Positions 18,201 to 27,997 are shown, counted from the first letter of the stretch. The stretch: DNA of 64,000 nt from JAMXLO01 sp963850535 (GCA_963850535.1 CAWKMC010000003.1:62001-126000), one strand, 5' to 3'. Notes: a model not told the origin generated them from the sequence alone. Program-made: numbers and translations.

Positions 18201-19855
18201 CGCCTTCTCGCATTAAGGGGATACCTAGCGAAGTCCGCTGCCTGCCCAGTATAACCGATGTCTCGGGATAGCCAGGCACCGCCGCTACATCATGAATGTG
18301 CACGATGCGACGCTCCGCGAGAGCTCGGTATCCGACAGAAGGGGAGTCTCTGAGGATTGGCAACGCGCCCCTTTGCTCCACATTGGCCTGGTATTCCGGC
18401 GGAAATCCAAAATTTGCTGCGAGGCGAGCCGTGTTGCCTTGCACGAGAAAAATCGCGGCCTGATCGGCAATGCAAAGCCTAGCAGCTGTCTCGGCTACCC
18501 TAGTAAGCACCGGCTGCAAATCGAAGGTCGAGCGGCTAATTACACCCAATATATCGCTGGTCGCAGTTTGGTACTCAAGCAACTCCTGCAGGTCGGCCGT
18601 GCGCCGTTTGCAGCGCGCGATATGTCTCGGCGCTGCCGATGGCGATCACCGCCTGCTCGGCAAACGTCTTCAGCAGTTCCACCTCGGCTGCCGAGAATGC
18701 CCCCGCCCTCCTCCGTCCTATTGCGATGGCGCCGAGTGGTGCGCCGGCGCGGAGCAATGGCACGGCGATGATGGCGTGCTGGACCTGCTCGGGTCTCTCT
18801 CGTGCGTAGTAGTCAGGATCCAAAGACACGTCCGGCATTTCCACGACGCCGTGTGCGAGAATGGCCCGGCCAAACATCGTTGTGCGATTGAGCCGACGTG
18901 GGAAGCCCGCCTCGTAATCAGGTCGGAAAAATCCATCATATGCCTGCAGGTGCAGCATATCGTCATCGAAGTAGCGCCAACGAGGCGCCCTCCGCGCTCG
19001 CAAGAATGCCCGCGCCCGTTCCACGATCAGCCGGAATACTGGCAGCGCGTCATCGGGCGAGGCTGACATCGCCTTCAGCACATCAATGGTAGCAGACTGA
19101 TGCTCGATCCGCTCGCCATACTCGGTATTGCGCTGGGCCAATGCGGCGGTGCGGGCCTGCAGCGCGCGGTAGGTTTCGGCGCTGCTAATCGCGATCACTG
19201 CCTGCTCGGCGAAGATCTGCAGCAGTGTCGCCAGGCTATCTGGAAACCGCCCGATAACAGGCCGTCCCACGGCGATCACGCCCAGTGGCTCGCCGTTCCG
19301 CAACAGCGGCACCGCCATGGCAGACCAGGGTCCAGGCGCTGCGATGCCGTACGCCGGCTCGGCGTCGACATCCTCGATCTGCTCGACCCGCCGGCTGAGG
19401 ATGGTGCGGCCCATAACGGTATCGGGCCCCACAGGTCTCGGGAACTGAGAGGCATACACACTGGCAAAGGTGGGATCGAACCCCTTTTGCGTCGCCAGAT
19501 GCAGCATGGTGCCATTCAACATTGCAACTGCCGCGACCGGCACCGCGCACAGCTCTGCTGCCCGCCGTGCGATAAGATCAAACACGGGCTGTGTGTCGCC
19601 GGGCGAGGCGACCATCGTCTGCAGCACCTCCAAGCCAGCCGCCTGCGCCGCACGCAGTTCCTCGTTCTCGGTTTCTAAGGTCCCGAAATTCCGATCTGCC
19701 GTCTGTTCGGTGCTTGCATCCAATCCATTGCCGCGCTGCTGCGCCTGCGCCGCGGTGCGAGCTTGCAACTCCGCCAGAGCAGCGTCGTGCTCTTGCCGCA
19801 ATTCCTCATAGGCGCGCCGCAGTTCTTCGAATTTCTGCTCTGTTGTCGCGCTCAT
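15274..19855 (-). pseudogene. Multi-GAF, PAS-containing sensor histidine kinase, split by one frameshift
   Basis: Two adjacent frames make one kinase. The first (19855-18575, 426 aa) holds a coiled coil and two GAF domains and breaks off just after AETYRALQT. The second (to 15274, 1102 aa) has no proper start (TTG) and carries four GAF domains, a PAS domain (ENMGDGVAMFDE), a phosphoacceptor helix (GQLTAGIAHEIKNPLNFV) and an ATPase domain (NLFSNG, VRDNGIGIP, GTGLGLSMSYDI). Removing one base within 18601-18606 joins them as ALQTRTADLQELLEYQ, matching the internal repeat ALQARTAALAQ. The rejoined protein is about 1,526 residues. No membrane segment is seen, so it is cytosolic. No response regulator is adjacent. 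Confidence 0.85.
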
Positions 19856-20001
19856 CGCGGCTCCAAACGCGGGGCAGCTTTATGCAGCTGCCAGTTTGCT
19901 TGCCGCTGACCTTACCATAACTCGTTGCGCTGAGGGAAATCCGTGCCGATACCGCGACCAACGATCGCTGGGATCATCGCCGCTGGTTCAGGCCGATGCG
20001 G

Positions 20002-20745
20002 TTACGATGGAGAGACGCCGAAACTCTGCACCAGACTGCCGGACACCAGGCGCCAGCCGTCGACCAGGACAAAGAAGATCAGCTTGAACGGCAGCGACAC
20101 GACGCTGGGCGGCAGCATCATCATGCCGAGTGACATGAGCACGCTCGCCACCACCATGTCGATCACCATGAACGGCAGGAACAGCAGAAAGCCCATCTCG
20201 AAGGCGCGGCGCAGTTCGCCCACCAGGAACGCCGGGACCAGCGCGCGCCACGGCGTGTCGTCGGCAACCGCCGGCGCAGGCAGGTGCGCGATGTCGAGGA
20301 AAAGCTGCAGATCAGCCGGCCGCAGATTGGCAGTCATGAAGCGACGGAACGGCTCGATGGCGAGCCGAAGCCCCTCCATCTCTCCGACCCGCCCCTCGGT
20401 CAGCGGAACGATCCCCGTCACCCACGCATCGTTCAGCACCGGCTGCATGACGAAGTAAGTCAGGAACAGCGCCAGGCCGATCAGCACCATGTTGGGTGGC
20501 GTGCCTTGGGTCGCCAGGGCGCTGCGCAGCAACGACAGCACGATGACGATGCGCGTGAACGCGGTCACCATGACCAGCAGCGATGGTGCCAGCGACAGCA
20601 CGGTCACCAGCGCGGTGATCTGCACCAGGCGACCAGTCGCACCGGCCTCGCCCGCGGCGCCAAGATCGATGTTCACCGACTGCGCGTGCGCCAGCATCGG
20701 CAGCAGCAGGAAGCAGGCAAAGGTGAGCAGGCGTGCGCGGGTCAT
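20002..20745 (-). CDS. fliP: Flagellar export apparatus protein FliP
   Basis: A 247-residue protein with a cleavable-type leader (LLTFACFLLLPMLAHA) and the FliP core: FTRIVIVLSLLRSALATQGTPPNMVLIGLALFLT, then a periplasmic loop, then FMVIDMVVASVLMSLGMMMLPP. FliP forms the export gate with FliQ and FliR. ATG 20745 overlaps the fliO stop as ATGA, so the genes are translationally coupled. fliQ and fliR sit on the divergent operon. Confidence 0.95.
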   Translation of the reverse strand: MTRARLLTFACFLLLPMLAHAQSVNIDLGAAGEAGATGRLVQITALVTVLSLAPSLLVMVTAFTRIVIVLSLLRSALATQGTPPNMVLIGLALFLTYFVMQPVLNDAWVTGIVPLTEGRVGEMEGLRLAIEPFRRFMTANLRPADLQLFLDIAHLPAPAVADDTPWRALVPAFLVGELRRAFEMGFLLFLPFMVIDMVVASVLMSLGMMMLPPSVVSLPFKLIFFVLVDGWRLVSGSLVQSFGVSPS

Positions 20746-21014
20746 GGCGCGCGATCGGTCGGATCGAGCCATCCGACCACCACGTCCTGTGCGCCGCCGG
20801 TCAGCAACAGCACACGGCGCTCGCCGCACCGCACCAGGTGCAACTGGCGGCGCGAGTCGAGCATCAGCACGTCCTGAACCGCCAGCACACCACCACTTGG
20901 CGGACGACGCGCGAAGCCACCGAACCGGGCCGCGCGGCTGGCAAGCCAGATCAACGCCATGACCGCGGCGAGCGCTGCGATGGCGGTGACGAGCGAACTG
21001 GCTCCGTTGATCAT
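20742..21014 (-). CDS. fliO: Flagellar biosynthesis protein FliO
   Basis: A short 90-residue FliO: one N-terminal membrane helix (LVTAIAALAAVMALIWLAS) and the small cytoplasmic domain with VLMLDSRRQLHLVRCGERRVLLLTGG. FliO assists assembly of the FliP ring. Placement directly before fliP with an ATGA overlap supports the call more than sequence, because FliO is poorly conserved. Confidence 0.85.
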   Translation of the reverse strand: MINGASSLVTAIAALAAVMALIWLASRAARFGGFARRPPSGGVLAVQDVLMLDSRRQLHLVRCGERRVLLLTGGAQDVVVGWLDPTDRAP

Positions 21015-21046
21015 GTGCGGCCTTTTGCCGGAAGCAGGGCGTGCGA

Positions 21047-21319
21047 TCAGCCGGACGGTGCGGCCTGCGCTGCCAGCACGCGCGACAGCGTCTCCATCGC
21101 AACCGACAGGACGATCAGGTTCGGGCGCAGCCCCCGACCATCGTCGGGCTCCAGATCCAGCGATTTGGCGCACAGCAGGCCAATCTGCTGGTCGAGCCCA
21201 GTCAGATCGACGACACGCCCGCAGGAAGCGAGGGCACGGGCCAAGCCGATGGTCTCGGTCAGTTCGTCCGCCATTGCACGAACTGCGGCCAGCGAGTCGA
21301 AGGAACAGGCTTCCGTCAT
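21047..21319 (-). CDS. Hypothetical protein in the fliO-fliP operon
   Basis: A 90-residue, mainly helical acidic protein (SLAAVRAMADELTETIGLARAL, LDQQIGLLCAKSLDL, LSVAMETLSRVLAAQ). It has no membrane segment or signal peptide. It precedes fliO by 32 bp on the same strand and starts next to the divergent promoter region shared with flgB. A role in flagellar assembly is inferred only from position; it may be a chaperone-like helix bundle. Confidence 0.6.
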   Translation of the reverse strand: MTEACSFDSLAAVRAMADELTETIGLARALASCGRVVDLTGLDQQIGLLCAKSLDLEPDDGRGLRPNLIVLSVAMETLSRVLAAQAAPSG

Positions 21320-21388
21320 CGACAGTGATTAGAGCGCAGCGCGATTACCGAAGCCTTTATCGTGACACCAAATGCACAGCACCGAACA

Positions 21389-21403
21389 TTAACCGCCGAT
21401 TCA
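21389..21403. promoter_or_regulatory. Near-consensus CtrA-type box
   Basis: TTAA-CCGCCGA-TTCA lies 25 bp before flgB in the divergent flagellar promoter region. The alphaproteobacterial CtrA consensus is TTAA-N7-TTAA, so this differs at one base. CtrA drives early flagellar genes in Caulobacter. Assignment rests on the motif and its position. Confidence 0.4.
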
Positions 21404-21427
21404 ATCGACCGGCGCACAGTCTCTCGC

Positions 21428-21826
21428 ATGGACGCGAAGCATATCGGCCTGTTCGATCTGGCTGAGCATCGCCTTGCCTGGGCCACCCAACGGCAGGCCG
21501 TATTGGCGCAGAACATCGCGAATGCCAATACGGCTGGATACAAGCCGCACGATGTACAGGCGTTCAGCAAGACGTTGGCAAATGTGCAGCCGGTCGCACC
21601 GATGCGTACGCAGCCCAGCCACCTGGCCGGTACGCTCGCCACCGCCGCACCGAACGAAGTCGTCGATCGCACGCACATGCACTCGGCTGACGGCAACGCC
21701 GTATCACTCGACGAACAACTGGTGAAGCTCGCGGATACCGAGACCACCCACAGCTTCGTCACTTCGATCTATCGGGCCTATCTCGGCATGTTCAACACGG
21801 CGCTCGGCCGCGCGTCCTCGAGCTAG
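21428..21826 (+). CDS. flgB: Flagellar proximal rod protein FlgB
   Basis: A 132-residue rod protein with the rod/hook N-terminal motif AVLAQNIANANTAGYKPHDV, and a C-terminal heptad region ending near FVTSIYRAYLGMFNTALG. Start 21428 is supported because the rod domain begins soon after; the frame is open 22 codons earlier. First gene of flgB-flgC-fliE-fliQ-fliR-flhB. Confidence 0.93.
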   Translation: MDAKHIGLFDLAEHRLAWATQRQAVLAQNIANANTAGYKPHDVQAFSKTLANVQPVAPMRTQPSHLAGTLATAAPNEVVDRTHMHSADGNAVSLDEQLVKLADTETTHSFVTSIYRAYLGMFNTALGRASSS

Positions 21827-21840
21827 CAGGCGACAAGGCC

Positions 21841-22248
21841 ATGGAACTCGACAAGGCACTCAGCATCGCAGCCAGTGGCATGGACGCGCAGACCACGCGG
21901 TTGCGAGTGATTGCCGAGAACCTGGCGAACCAGGACACCACCGGTGCGAAGCCTGGTGCGGACCCCTACCGGCGCAAGACCGTCTCCTTTGAAAACCGGC
22001 TGGATCAGCAGCTCGGAGCCGAGACAGTGCGGGTAAAGCAGGTCGGGCAGGATAAGAGCGACTTCCCGCTGCACTACGATCCGTCCAACCCAGCCGCCAA
22101 CGCGCAAGGCTACGTCAAGCAGCCGAACGTCAACAGCCTGGTGGAAATCATGGACATGCGTGAGGCGGAACGTTCGTACAGCGCCAACCTGTCCGTCATG
22201 CAGGCCTCGCGCAGCATGCTGACGCGGACCATCGATCTGCTGAAATGA
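21841..22248 (+). CDS. flgC: Flagellar rod protein FlgC
   Basis: A 135-residue rod protein with the N-terminal motif AASGMDAQTTRLRVIAENLA and the FlgC C-terminal segment VEIMDMREAERSYSANLSVM. It begins 14 bp after flgB, and its stop overlaps the fliE start as ATGA. Confidence 0.95.
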   Translation: MELDKALSIAASGMDAQTTRLRVIAENLANQDTTGAKPGADPYRRKTVSFENRLDQQLGAETVRVKQVGQDKSDFPLHYDPSNPAANAQGYVKQPNVNSLVEIMDMREAERSYSANLSVMQASRSMLTRTIDLLK

Positions 22249-22550
22249 GTGAAATCCCGACCATCGTCGTCACCCCTTCATCCGCCGCCGCGGCATATGG
22301 GCGCGTGGACCGTGGGGAAACAGGCAACGTCCAGGGCGACTTCGGCGCCACGCTGGAACGCGCCATGCAGGGCGCGGTGGACACCTTCCATACGACGGAT
22401 GCCAAGGTCACCGAAGCGTTGAACGGTGGCGGCAACCTGACCGAGGTCGTCACCGCACTGGCGCGCGCGCAGCTGACATTGCAGACCGCAACGACGGTCC
22501 GCGACCGGGTCGTGCAGGCGTATCAGGACATCATGAAGATGCCGATTTAG
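22245..22550 (+). CDS. fliE: Flagellar hook-basal body complex protein FliE
   Basis: A 101-residue FliE: a variable N-terminus, then the conserved C-terminal half (LTEVVTALARAQLTLQTATT, VRDRVVQAYQDIMKMPI). FliE links the MS ring and export gate to the rod. The ATG lies within the flgC stop overlap. Confidence 0.95.
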   Translation: MSEIPTIVVTPSSAAAAYGRVDRGETGNVQGDFGATLERAMQGAVDTFHTTDAKVTEALNGGGNLTEVVTALARAQLTLQTATTVRDRVVQAYQDIMKMPI

Positions 22551-22560
22551 GCGTTGCGGC

Positions 22561-22833
22561 ATGAATGACGCCGATATCGCCATGCTTCTGCGTGACGGCA
22601 TGCTGGTGATGCTCAAGTTGGCAGGACCGCCGTTGCTGGCGACACTGGTCGTCGGCCTGCTGGTTGCGCTGGTTCAGGCGATTACTCAGATCAATGAGGC
22701 GACCCTCGCCTTCGTCCCCAAGGTTCTGGCGCTTGGGGCGGCCCTGGTTCTGCTGGGTCCGTTCATGGTCGCGACACTGACCTCCTACACACACCTGCTG
22801 CTGGACCGGCTGGTCGCTGTCGGCGGGTCATGA
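22561..22833 (+). CDS. fliQ: Flagellar export apparatus protein FliQ
   Basis: A 90-residue protein with the two helices typical of FliQ. The conserved string ALVQAITQINEATLAFVPK lies between them. Its stop overlaps the fliR start as ATGA, indicating coupled synthesis of gate components. Confidence 0.95.
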   Translation: MNDADIAMLLRDGMLVMLKLAGPPLLATLVVGLLVALVQAITQINEATLAFVPKVLALGAALVLLGPFMVATLTSYTHLLLDRLVAVGGS

Positions 22834-23609
22834 GCGGCGATGCCGCCGCACTCCTCGCCACGCTGCCGGCGTGGGCGTTCAGTTTTGTGCTGGTGATGGC
22901 GCGGGTCGGTGGCGCGGTGGCGCTGCTGCCTGGACTGGGCGAATCCGAGCCGCCGGCGATCCTGCGCGTCGGTCTTGCCGCGGCCATCGCGGCGCTGCTG
23001 CTGCCGGGCATTGCACCATCGATATCCGCAGTGCCTGAGGCAAGCGTGCAGGCGGGCGCAATGATCGCTGCCGAACTGATTACTGGCCTCTGGCTCGGCT
23101 GGCTGGCGCGGATGATGGTGCTGGCGCTGCCGATCGCCGGACAATTCATCGGCTACATGATGGGGATTGCCAACGTGCTGCAGCCCGATCCGATACTGGG
23201 CAGCCAGGCCACCCCGGTCTCCAGCCTGCTGGCGATCGCCGCACCGCTTTTCGTGCTGGCCAGCGGACTGTACGCGTTGCCGCTCGCCGCGTTGGCCGGC
23301 AGCTATGCGATCATTCCTGCCGGCGCGATGCTTCCGGCGACCGGTGGCGCACAGACTGCTGTCCGCGCGGTCGGCTTTGCCTTTGGCGTTGCCCTGCAGC
23401 TTGCCTCGCCTTTCATTTTGGTCAGCGTCGTGTGGAATCTCGCGATCGGCCTTCTCGCGCGCCTGGTGCCGCGCCTGCAGGTGTATTTCGTGGCCATGCC
23501 GGCCCAGTTACTGGGTGGCATGTTGCTGCTGGCCGTGCTGGCGAGTGCGCTGATGTCGGCATGGGGAGAGGCCGCCCGCACCGCCTTCGGCGCCCTGCCG
23601 GGGTTGTAG
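22830..23609 (+). CDS. fliR: Flagellar export apparatus protein FliR
   Basis: A 259-residue protein with about six to seven membrane helices and FliR landmarks: FVLVMARVGGAVALLPGLGE, ITGLWLGWLARMM, and a C-terminal LVPRLQVYFVAMPAQLLGGM. It forms the export gate together with FliP and FliQ. Confidence 0.95.
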   Translation: MSGDAAALLATLPAWAFSFVLVMARVGGAVALLPGLGESEPPAILRVGLAAAIAALLLPGIAPSISAVPEASVQAGAMIAAELITGLWLGWLARMMVLALPIAGQFIGYMMGIANVLQPDPILGSQATPVSSLLAIAAPLFVLASGLYALPLAALAGSYAIIPAGAMLPATGGAQTAVRAVGFAFGVALQLASPFILVSVVWNLAIGLLARLVPRLQVYFVAMPAQLLGGMLLLAVLASALMSAWGEAARTAFGALPGL

Positions 23610-23615
23610 GCGCGC

Positions 23616-24707
23616 ATGGCCGACAATTCGCAGGAAGACCGCACGGAAGCCGCAACACCGCGGCGGCTACAGAAAGCGCGCGAAGAGGGACAGGTCCCGG
23701 TCTCGCGCGAACTGACCACCTTCGCCGGCCTGGGCGCTGTCACCCTGACATTGGTCATTGCCGGCCCGCAGACCGTGCATAATCTGACGCTGCGCCTCAG
23801 CGTCCTGCTGGCGCGAGCACACACGCTCAACCTCGGTACGCCGGTGGCGCGACTGGCGGTCACGGCCGGCGCATGGGCCGCTGCCCCGTTCATACTCGCG
23901 GCGCTGATTGCCGGTGTCGCTGCGGTGCTGCTGCAGACACGCTTCATGCTCAGTGGCCATGGCTTGCGACCCGACATTTCGCGCATCAGCCCGCGGGCCG
24001 GGCTGCGCCGGATGTTCAGCCCGGAGAGTGCGATCGAGGCAGCCAAGTCGCTCGCCAAGGTCGCCGTGCTGGGACTGGTACTGTGGCGGGTGCTGCTGGC
24101 CGATCTGCCCGGGTTGCTGTCGGCCCCGTACGGCGAACCTAGCCAGATCCTGGGGCGGGCGGCCGGCCCGATGTTGCACATCGTGCTGGTGGTGCTGGCG
24201 GCTCAGGCAGGGATGGCGGCCCTGGATTACTTCTGGGTTGTGTTTCGCCACAGCCGAAAGCTGCGAATGAGCCGGCACGACATACTCGAGGAGCAGAAAG
24301 AGACAGAAGGCGACCCGCGGCTCCGGGCGCGGCTGCGTCAGATCCGCACCATACGAGCCCGGAGACGGATGTTGGCGGCGGTGCCCAAGGCAACGGTCGT
24401 CGTCACCAACCCAACCCACTACGCGATTGCGCTGGCCTATGACCGGGCAAAACAGGCGGCGCCGCGAGTGGTGGCGAAGGGGGTGGACTCGCTGGCGGCA
24501 CGGATCCGCGAGGTAGCGGAAGAGAACCGCGTCCCGGTGGTGGCGAACCCCCCGCTGGCACGGGCGCTGTACCGCGTAGAGGTAGATGCCGATATCCCCG
24601 CCGAGCACTATCAGGCCGTGGCGGAGATCATCGCCTATGTATGGCGGCTGGCGCGGCGGCCGTTGGCCGCGGGACCAGCCACAGCTGCCTCAGGGCTGCG
24701 ACCCTGA
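23616..24707 (+). CDS. flhB: Flagellar export switch protein FlhB
   Basis: A 363-residue protein: N-terminal DRTEAATPRRLQKAREEGQV, four membrane helices, and the cytoplasmic autocleavage motif Asn-Pro-Thr-His in VVVTNPTHYAIAL. FlhB switches the export substrate from rod/hook to filament. It begins six bases after fliR and ends the operon; recA follows after about 220 bp. Confidence 0.96.
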   Translation: MADNSQEDRTEAATPRRLQKAREEGQVPVSRELTTFAGLGAVTLTLVIAGPQTVHNLTLRLSVLLARAHTLNLGTPVARLAVTAGAWAAAPFILAALIAGVAAVLLQTRFMLSGHGLRPDISRISPRAGLRRMFSPESAIEAAKSLAKVAVLGLVLWRVLLADLPGLLSAPYGEPSQILGRAAGPMLHIVLVVLAAQAGMAALDYFWVVFRHSRKLRMSRHDILEEQKETEGDPRLRARLRQIRTIRARRRMLAAVPKATVVVTNPTHYAIALAYDRAKQAAPRVVAKGVDSLAARIREVAEENRVPVVANPPLARALYRVEVDADIPAEHYQAVAEIIAYVWRLARRPLAAGPATAASGLRP

Positions 24708-24765
24708 TATTGCTGGAATCGATGCAGTGTGTATCGCTGTTGTCGGCTTGATGTGGCGAGCTATT

Positions 24766-24780
24766 GTTCGCACTATGTTC
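24766..24780 (+). promoter_or_regulatory. LexA (SOS) box of recA
   Basis: GTTC-GCACTAT-GTTC is an exact match to the alphaproteobacterial LexA operator GTTC-N7-GTTC. It lies 145 bp upstream of the chosen recA start, placing it at the likely recA promoter. Its presence argues that the frame open from 24764 is not translated from there. Confidence 0.85.
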
Positions 24781-24925
24781 TTGTCACGATCAGGGCGATC
24801 GGACATACAATTTCCTCGAGCACGAATCGGTGCCTGGGGAAAACCGTATGCAAAATGTTAACGCGGACCGAGGCAACGTCATCCGGCTGCAAGCTCGCGG
24901 CAAACGGCAGAACGAGGAGCCCCCT

Positions 24926-25966
<1,041 letters not shown>

Positions 25967-25970
25967 GCCG

Positions 25971-25988
25971 AACGGGCAAATCCGTTTT
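25971..25988 (+). terminator. Weak candidate intrinsic terminator after recA
   Basis: AACGG and CCGTT form a 5-bp stem around a six-base loop, followed by a short T run. The stem is weak, so rho-dependent termination is equally plausible. Confidence 0.3.
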
Positions 25989-26048
25989 GCTTGAGCGAAG
26001 CGGGCGCTGACGGCACATTGCCCGGCCCGCAACGTCTTTGCGTGAGAA

Positions 26049-26468
26049 ATGGCCGATTCTTCCCTGACTGCGTCTGACCACGCGTTGGTCACCGCTGCGC
26101 ATGAGGTTCTTGCGCGGCACTACAAGCTGTTCTGGCACACGGTGGCGGCCGCGATACGCGGACGGGACGGACGTGTCTGGACCGGCCTGCATCTCGGCAC
26201 AACGGTGGGACGGCTGGCGGTGTGCGCCGAGGCGGTGGCACTGGGCCGCGCCGTGCTGGAGGGCTGCGACGGCATCGATACCGTCGTGGCGGTGCGTCAC
26301 CCGAAGCCGGATGAACTGAACCGGGAACTGGCGGTGGTCCCCCCTTGCGGCGGCTGCCGGGAACTGTTCCTCGACCATTGCCCCGATGCTCTGGTGATCG
26401 TGCATGGCCCTCAGGGGCTGCGCAAAGTACCGATCCGCAAGTTGCTGCCGCTGCCTTATCGGCGCTGA
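26049..26468 (+). CDS. Cytidine deaminase family protein (blasticidin-S-deaminase-like)
   Basis: A 139-residue zinc deaminase. The zinc and catalytic residues are Cys-Ala-Glu in LAVCAEAVALGRA and Pro-Cys-Gly-Gly-Cys in VVPPCGGCRELF. Use of Cys instead of His in the first ligand position is the tetrameric CDA/blasticidin deaminase pattern. It probably salvages cytidine or deaminates a nucleoside analogue. It follows recA by 82 bp on the same strand. Confidence 0.85.
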   Translation: MADSSLTASDHALVTAAHEVLARHYKLFWHTVAAAIRGRDGRVWTGLHLGTTVGRLAVCAEAVALGRAVLEGCDGIDTVVAVRHPKPDELNRELAVVPPCGGCRELFLDHCPDALVIVHGPQGLRKVPIRKLLPLPYRR

Positions 26469-26605
26469 CACTTTCAGCGTGGGCAGCCGTCCCCTTGCGT
26501 TTACGACGCTTCGCAGAGTGTAATCCGGCGCCCCTGGTGAAGGCGCCAGTGGTGACTGGACGGCTGCAGCGGTGAGCGAGCGGCTCCCGCGCCGGGGAGG
26601 TCGCA

Positions 26606-27124
26606 ATGGCATATGCAAGCACGGCCCTGCCAAGTCCTGAAATCCGCATCCCACGCTTGGCGAGGCCGAAGCTTCGCTGGCCTCGGCTGTCGCAACGTGG
26701 GCGGGCGTTGCTGATGATCGGGGTCATGATCAGTCCGGCGTTTCTCGCCGATCAGATCGGCTACTGCGTGATGCGACTGTTCCTCACGGCGGATCAGATC
26801 GCGGAGCGGACACCGGATGAGAGCATCATCACGCGGGTGCGCATGTTTCCTGTGGCTTGCACAGACGCCGACATGTCGGCGCAGGATCGTGCTTACTGGG
26901 CTGCATCAGCCGAGCAGCATGGCTGGCCAATCTATCCGGAGGCTGGGCCGGGGTGTTTCAAACCGGACCGTGCGTTGCTTGGCGTCGTCGGACTGAAGGC
27001 ATTCAATGTCGCATGCCCGACGATGGTGCTGTCGGTGGCGGATCAGCACCGGTGGGTTGCGTATGCTGCGAGCCATGGGTGGACGGACTATCCACAGGCA
27101 GGTGCGGGGTGCGTCGATCCGTGA
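26606..27124 (+). CDS. Hypothetical membrane-anchored protein with two internal repeats
   Basis: A 172-residue protein with GGGGAGG before the ATG. A basic N-terminus precedes one hydrophobic helix (ALLMIGVMISPAFLADQIGY). The outside part holds two related repeats: RAYWAASAEQHGWPIYPEAG with GPGC after it, and HRWVAYAASHGWTDYPQAG with AGC after it. Each pairs with an earlier cysteine (FPVACTD, NVACPT), so disulfides are plausible. Its last 122 bp overlap the convergent transporter gene. No family recognised. Confidence 0.65.
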   Translation: MAYASTALPSPEIRIPRLARPKLRWPRLSQRGRALLMIGVMISPAFLADQIGYCVMRLFLTADQIAERTPDESIITRVRMFPVACTDADMSAQDRAYWAASAEQHGWPIYPEAGPGCFKPDRALLGVVGLKAFNVACPTMVLSVADQHRWVAYAASHGWTDYPQAGAGCVDP

Positions 27125-27944
27125 GGCGGCGACGCCAGAAGAGATAGGGAAGCGACACACCAGCGGAACACAGTGTGTAGGCTCCGACAAGAACGAGAGT
27201 CCGCACGCCAGGGAATGCGGTAGCCACCAGCGTGGCAACGCCTATATGTCTCGTGGCGCAGGCGACGGCCAGAGCAGTGCGGTCATCGGGTCTCGGGCCA
27301 CCGAGCAGATGGCCGACAACGAGCGCCGCCAGCATCAGTGTCAGGAGCGCCAGGAGGCCGGCTGCGTGCACGTGAAGGACGATATCCCAGTTGAGCGCCA
27401 GGATGGTGCCTCCGGCGCCGATCAGTACGATGCCGCCGGCAGGCAGCAGGTATGCCGCGGCCCTTTCGCTGATCGCCGGCGCTGCGCAATTCAGGATCAG
27501 ACCGATTGCCACGGGCAGGAGGATCGACCTGCCGACGATCCACGCGACGCCCATGGGCGACAATGACGCGGATGGCTGAAAATACGGCGATAGGACTGCG
27601 ATCCAGGCCGGAACGACGACAATGGCCACCAATGACGAGGTGACCACCAGGCCGAAGATATACGCACCGTCGCCGATCCCGCTGATTCTGCGCGGCAACA
27701 GCGGGGCGCCAGCGGAAACCGCCAGCACCAGAAGGGCAGCCTTGACCGAAGGAGCGATTGGGAAGAGCTCGACGATCGCCAGGGCTACCAGCGGGACGAC
27801 GACATACAGCGCGAGCAATGATCGTAACAGTAGTTTCTGACGAAACCAAATATAGTTGAGATCGGACAGCGCAGAGCTCATCCCGATCGCCAGGATTATC
27901 GCGGCCACGGCAATTTTGACCGCGAGTAAGAGCACAAAGGTCAT
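27003..27944 (-). CDS. Bile acid:sodium symporter-like (BASS) membrane protein
   Basis: A 313-residue protein with about nine hydrophobic helices up to LPYLFWRRRLTD. Features resemble the BASS/NhaC-like fold: IILAIGMSSALSDLNYIWF, SAGAPLLPRRISGIG, and the crossover region CATRHIGVATLVATAFPG. It probably exchanges an organic anion with sodium. The last 43 residues are polar and low in complexity and are antisense to the neighbouring gene, so the functional protein may effectively end earlier. Confidence 0.75.
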   Translation of the reverse strand: MTFVLLLAVKIAVAAIILAIGMSSALSDLNYIWFRQKLLLRSLLALYVVVPLVALAIVELFPIAPSVKAALLVLAVSAGAPLLPRRISGIGDGAYIFGLVVTSSLVAIVVVPAWIAVLSPYFQPSASLSPMGVAWIVGRSILLPVAIGLILNCAAPAISERAAAYLLPAGGIVLIGAGGTILALNWDIVLHVHAAGLLALLTLMLAALVVGHLLGGPRPDDRTALAVACATRHIGVATLVATAFPGVRTLVLVGAYTLCSAGVSLPYLFWRRRLTDRRTPHLPVDSPSTHGSQHTQPTGADPPPTAPSSGMRH

Positions 27945-27997
27945 GAGAGCGATCCACGCCTATGGCTCTCAGGACAGCGAACCGTGCATAAGCAACC

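Noticed and set aside
18575..18610. Programmed frameshift in the histidine kinase
   Set aside because: No slippery heptamer or downstream structure is evident, and similar indels occur in five unrelated genes.
24764..24925. Extended N-terminus of RecA
   Set aside because: It would begin inside the LexA box and lacks RecA homology; GAGGAG supports 24926.
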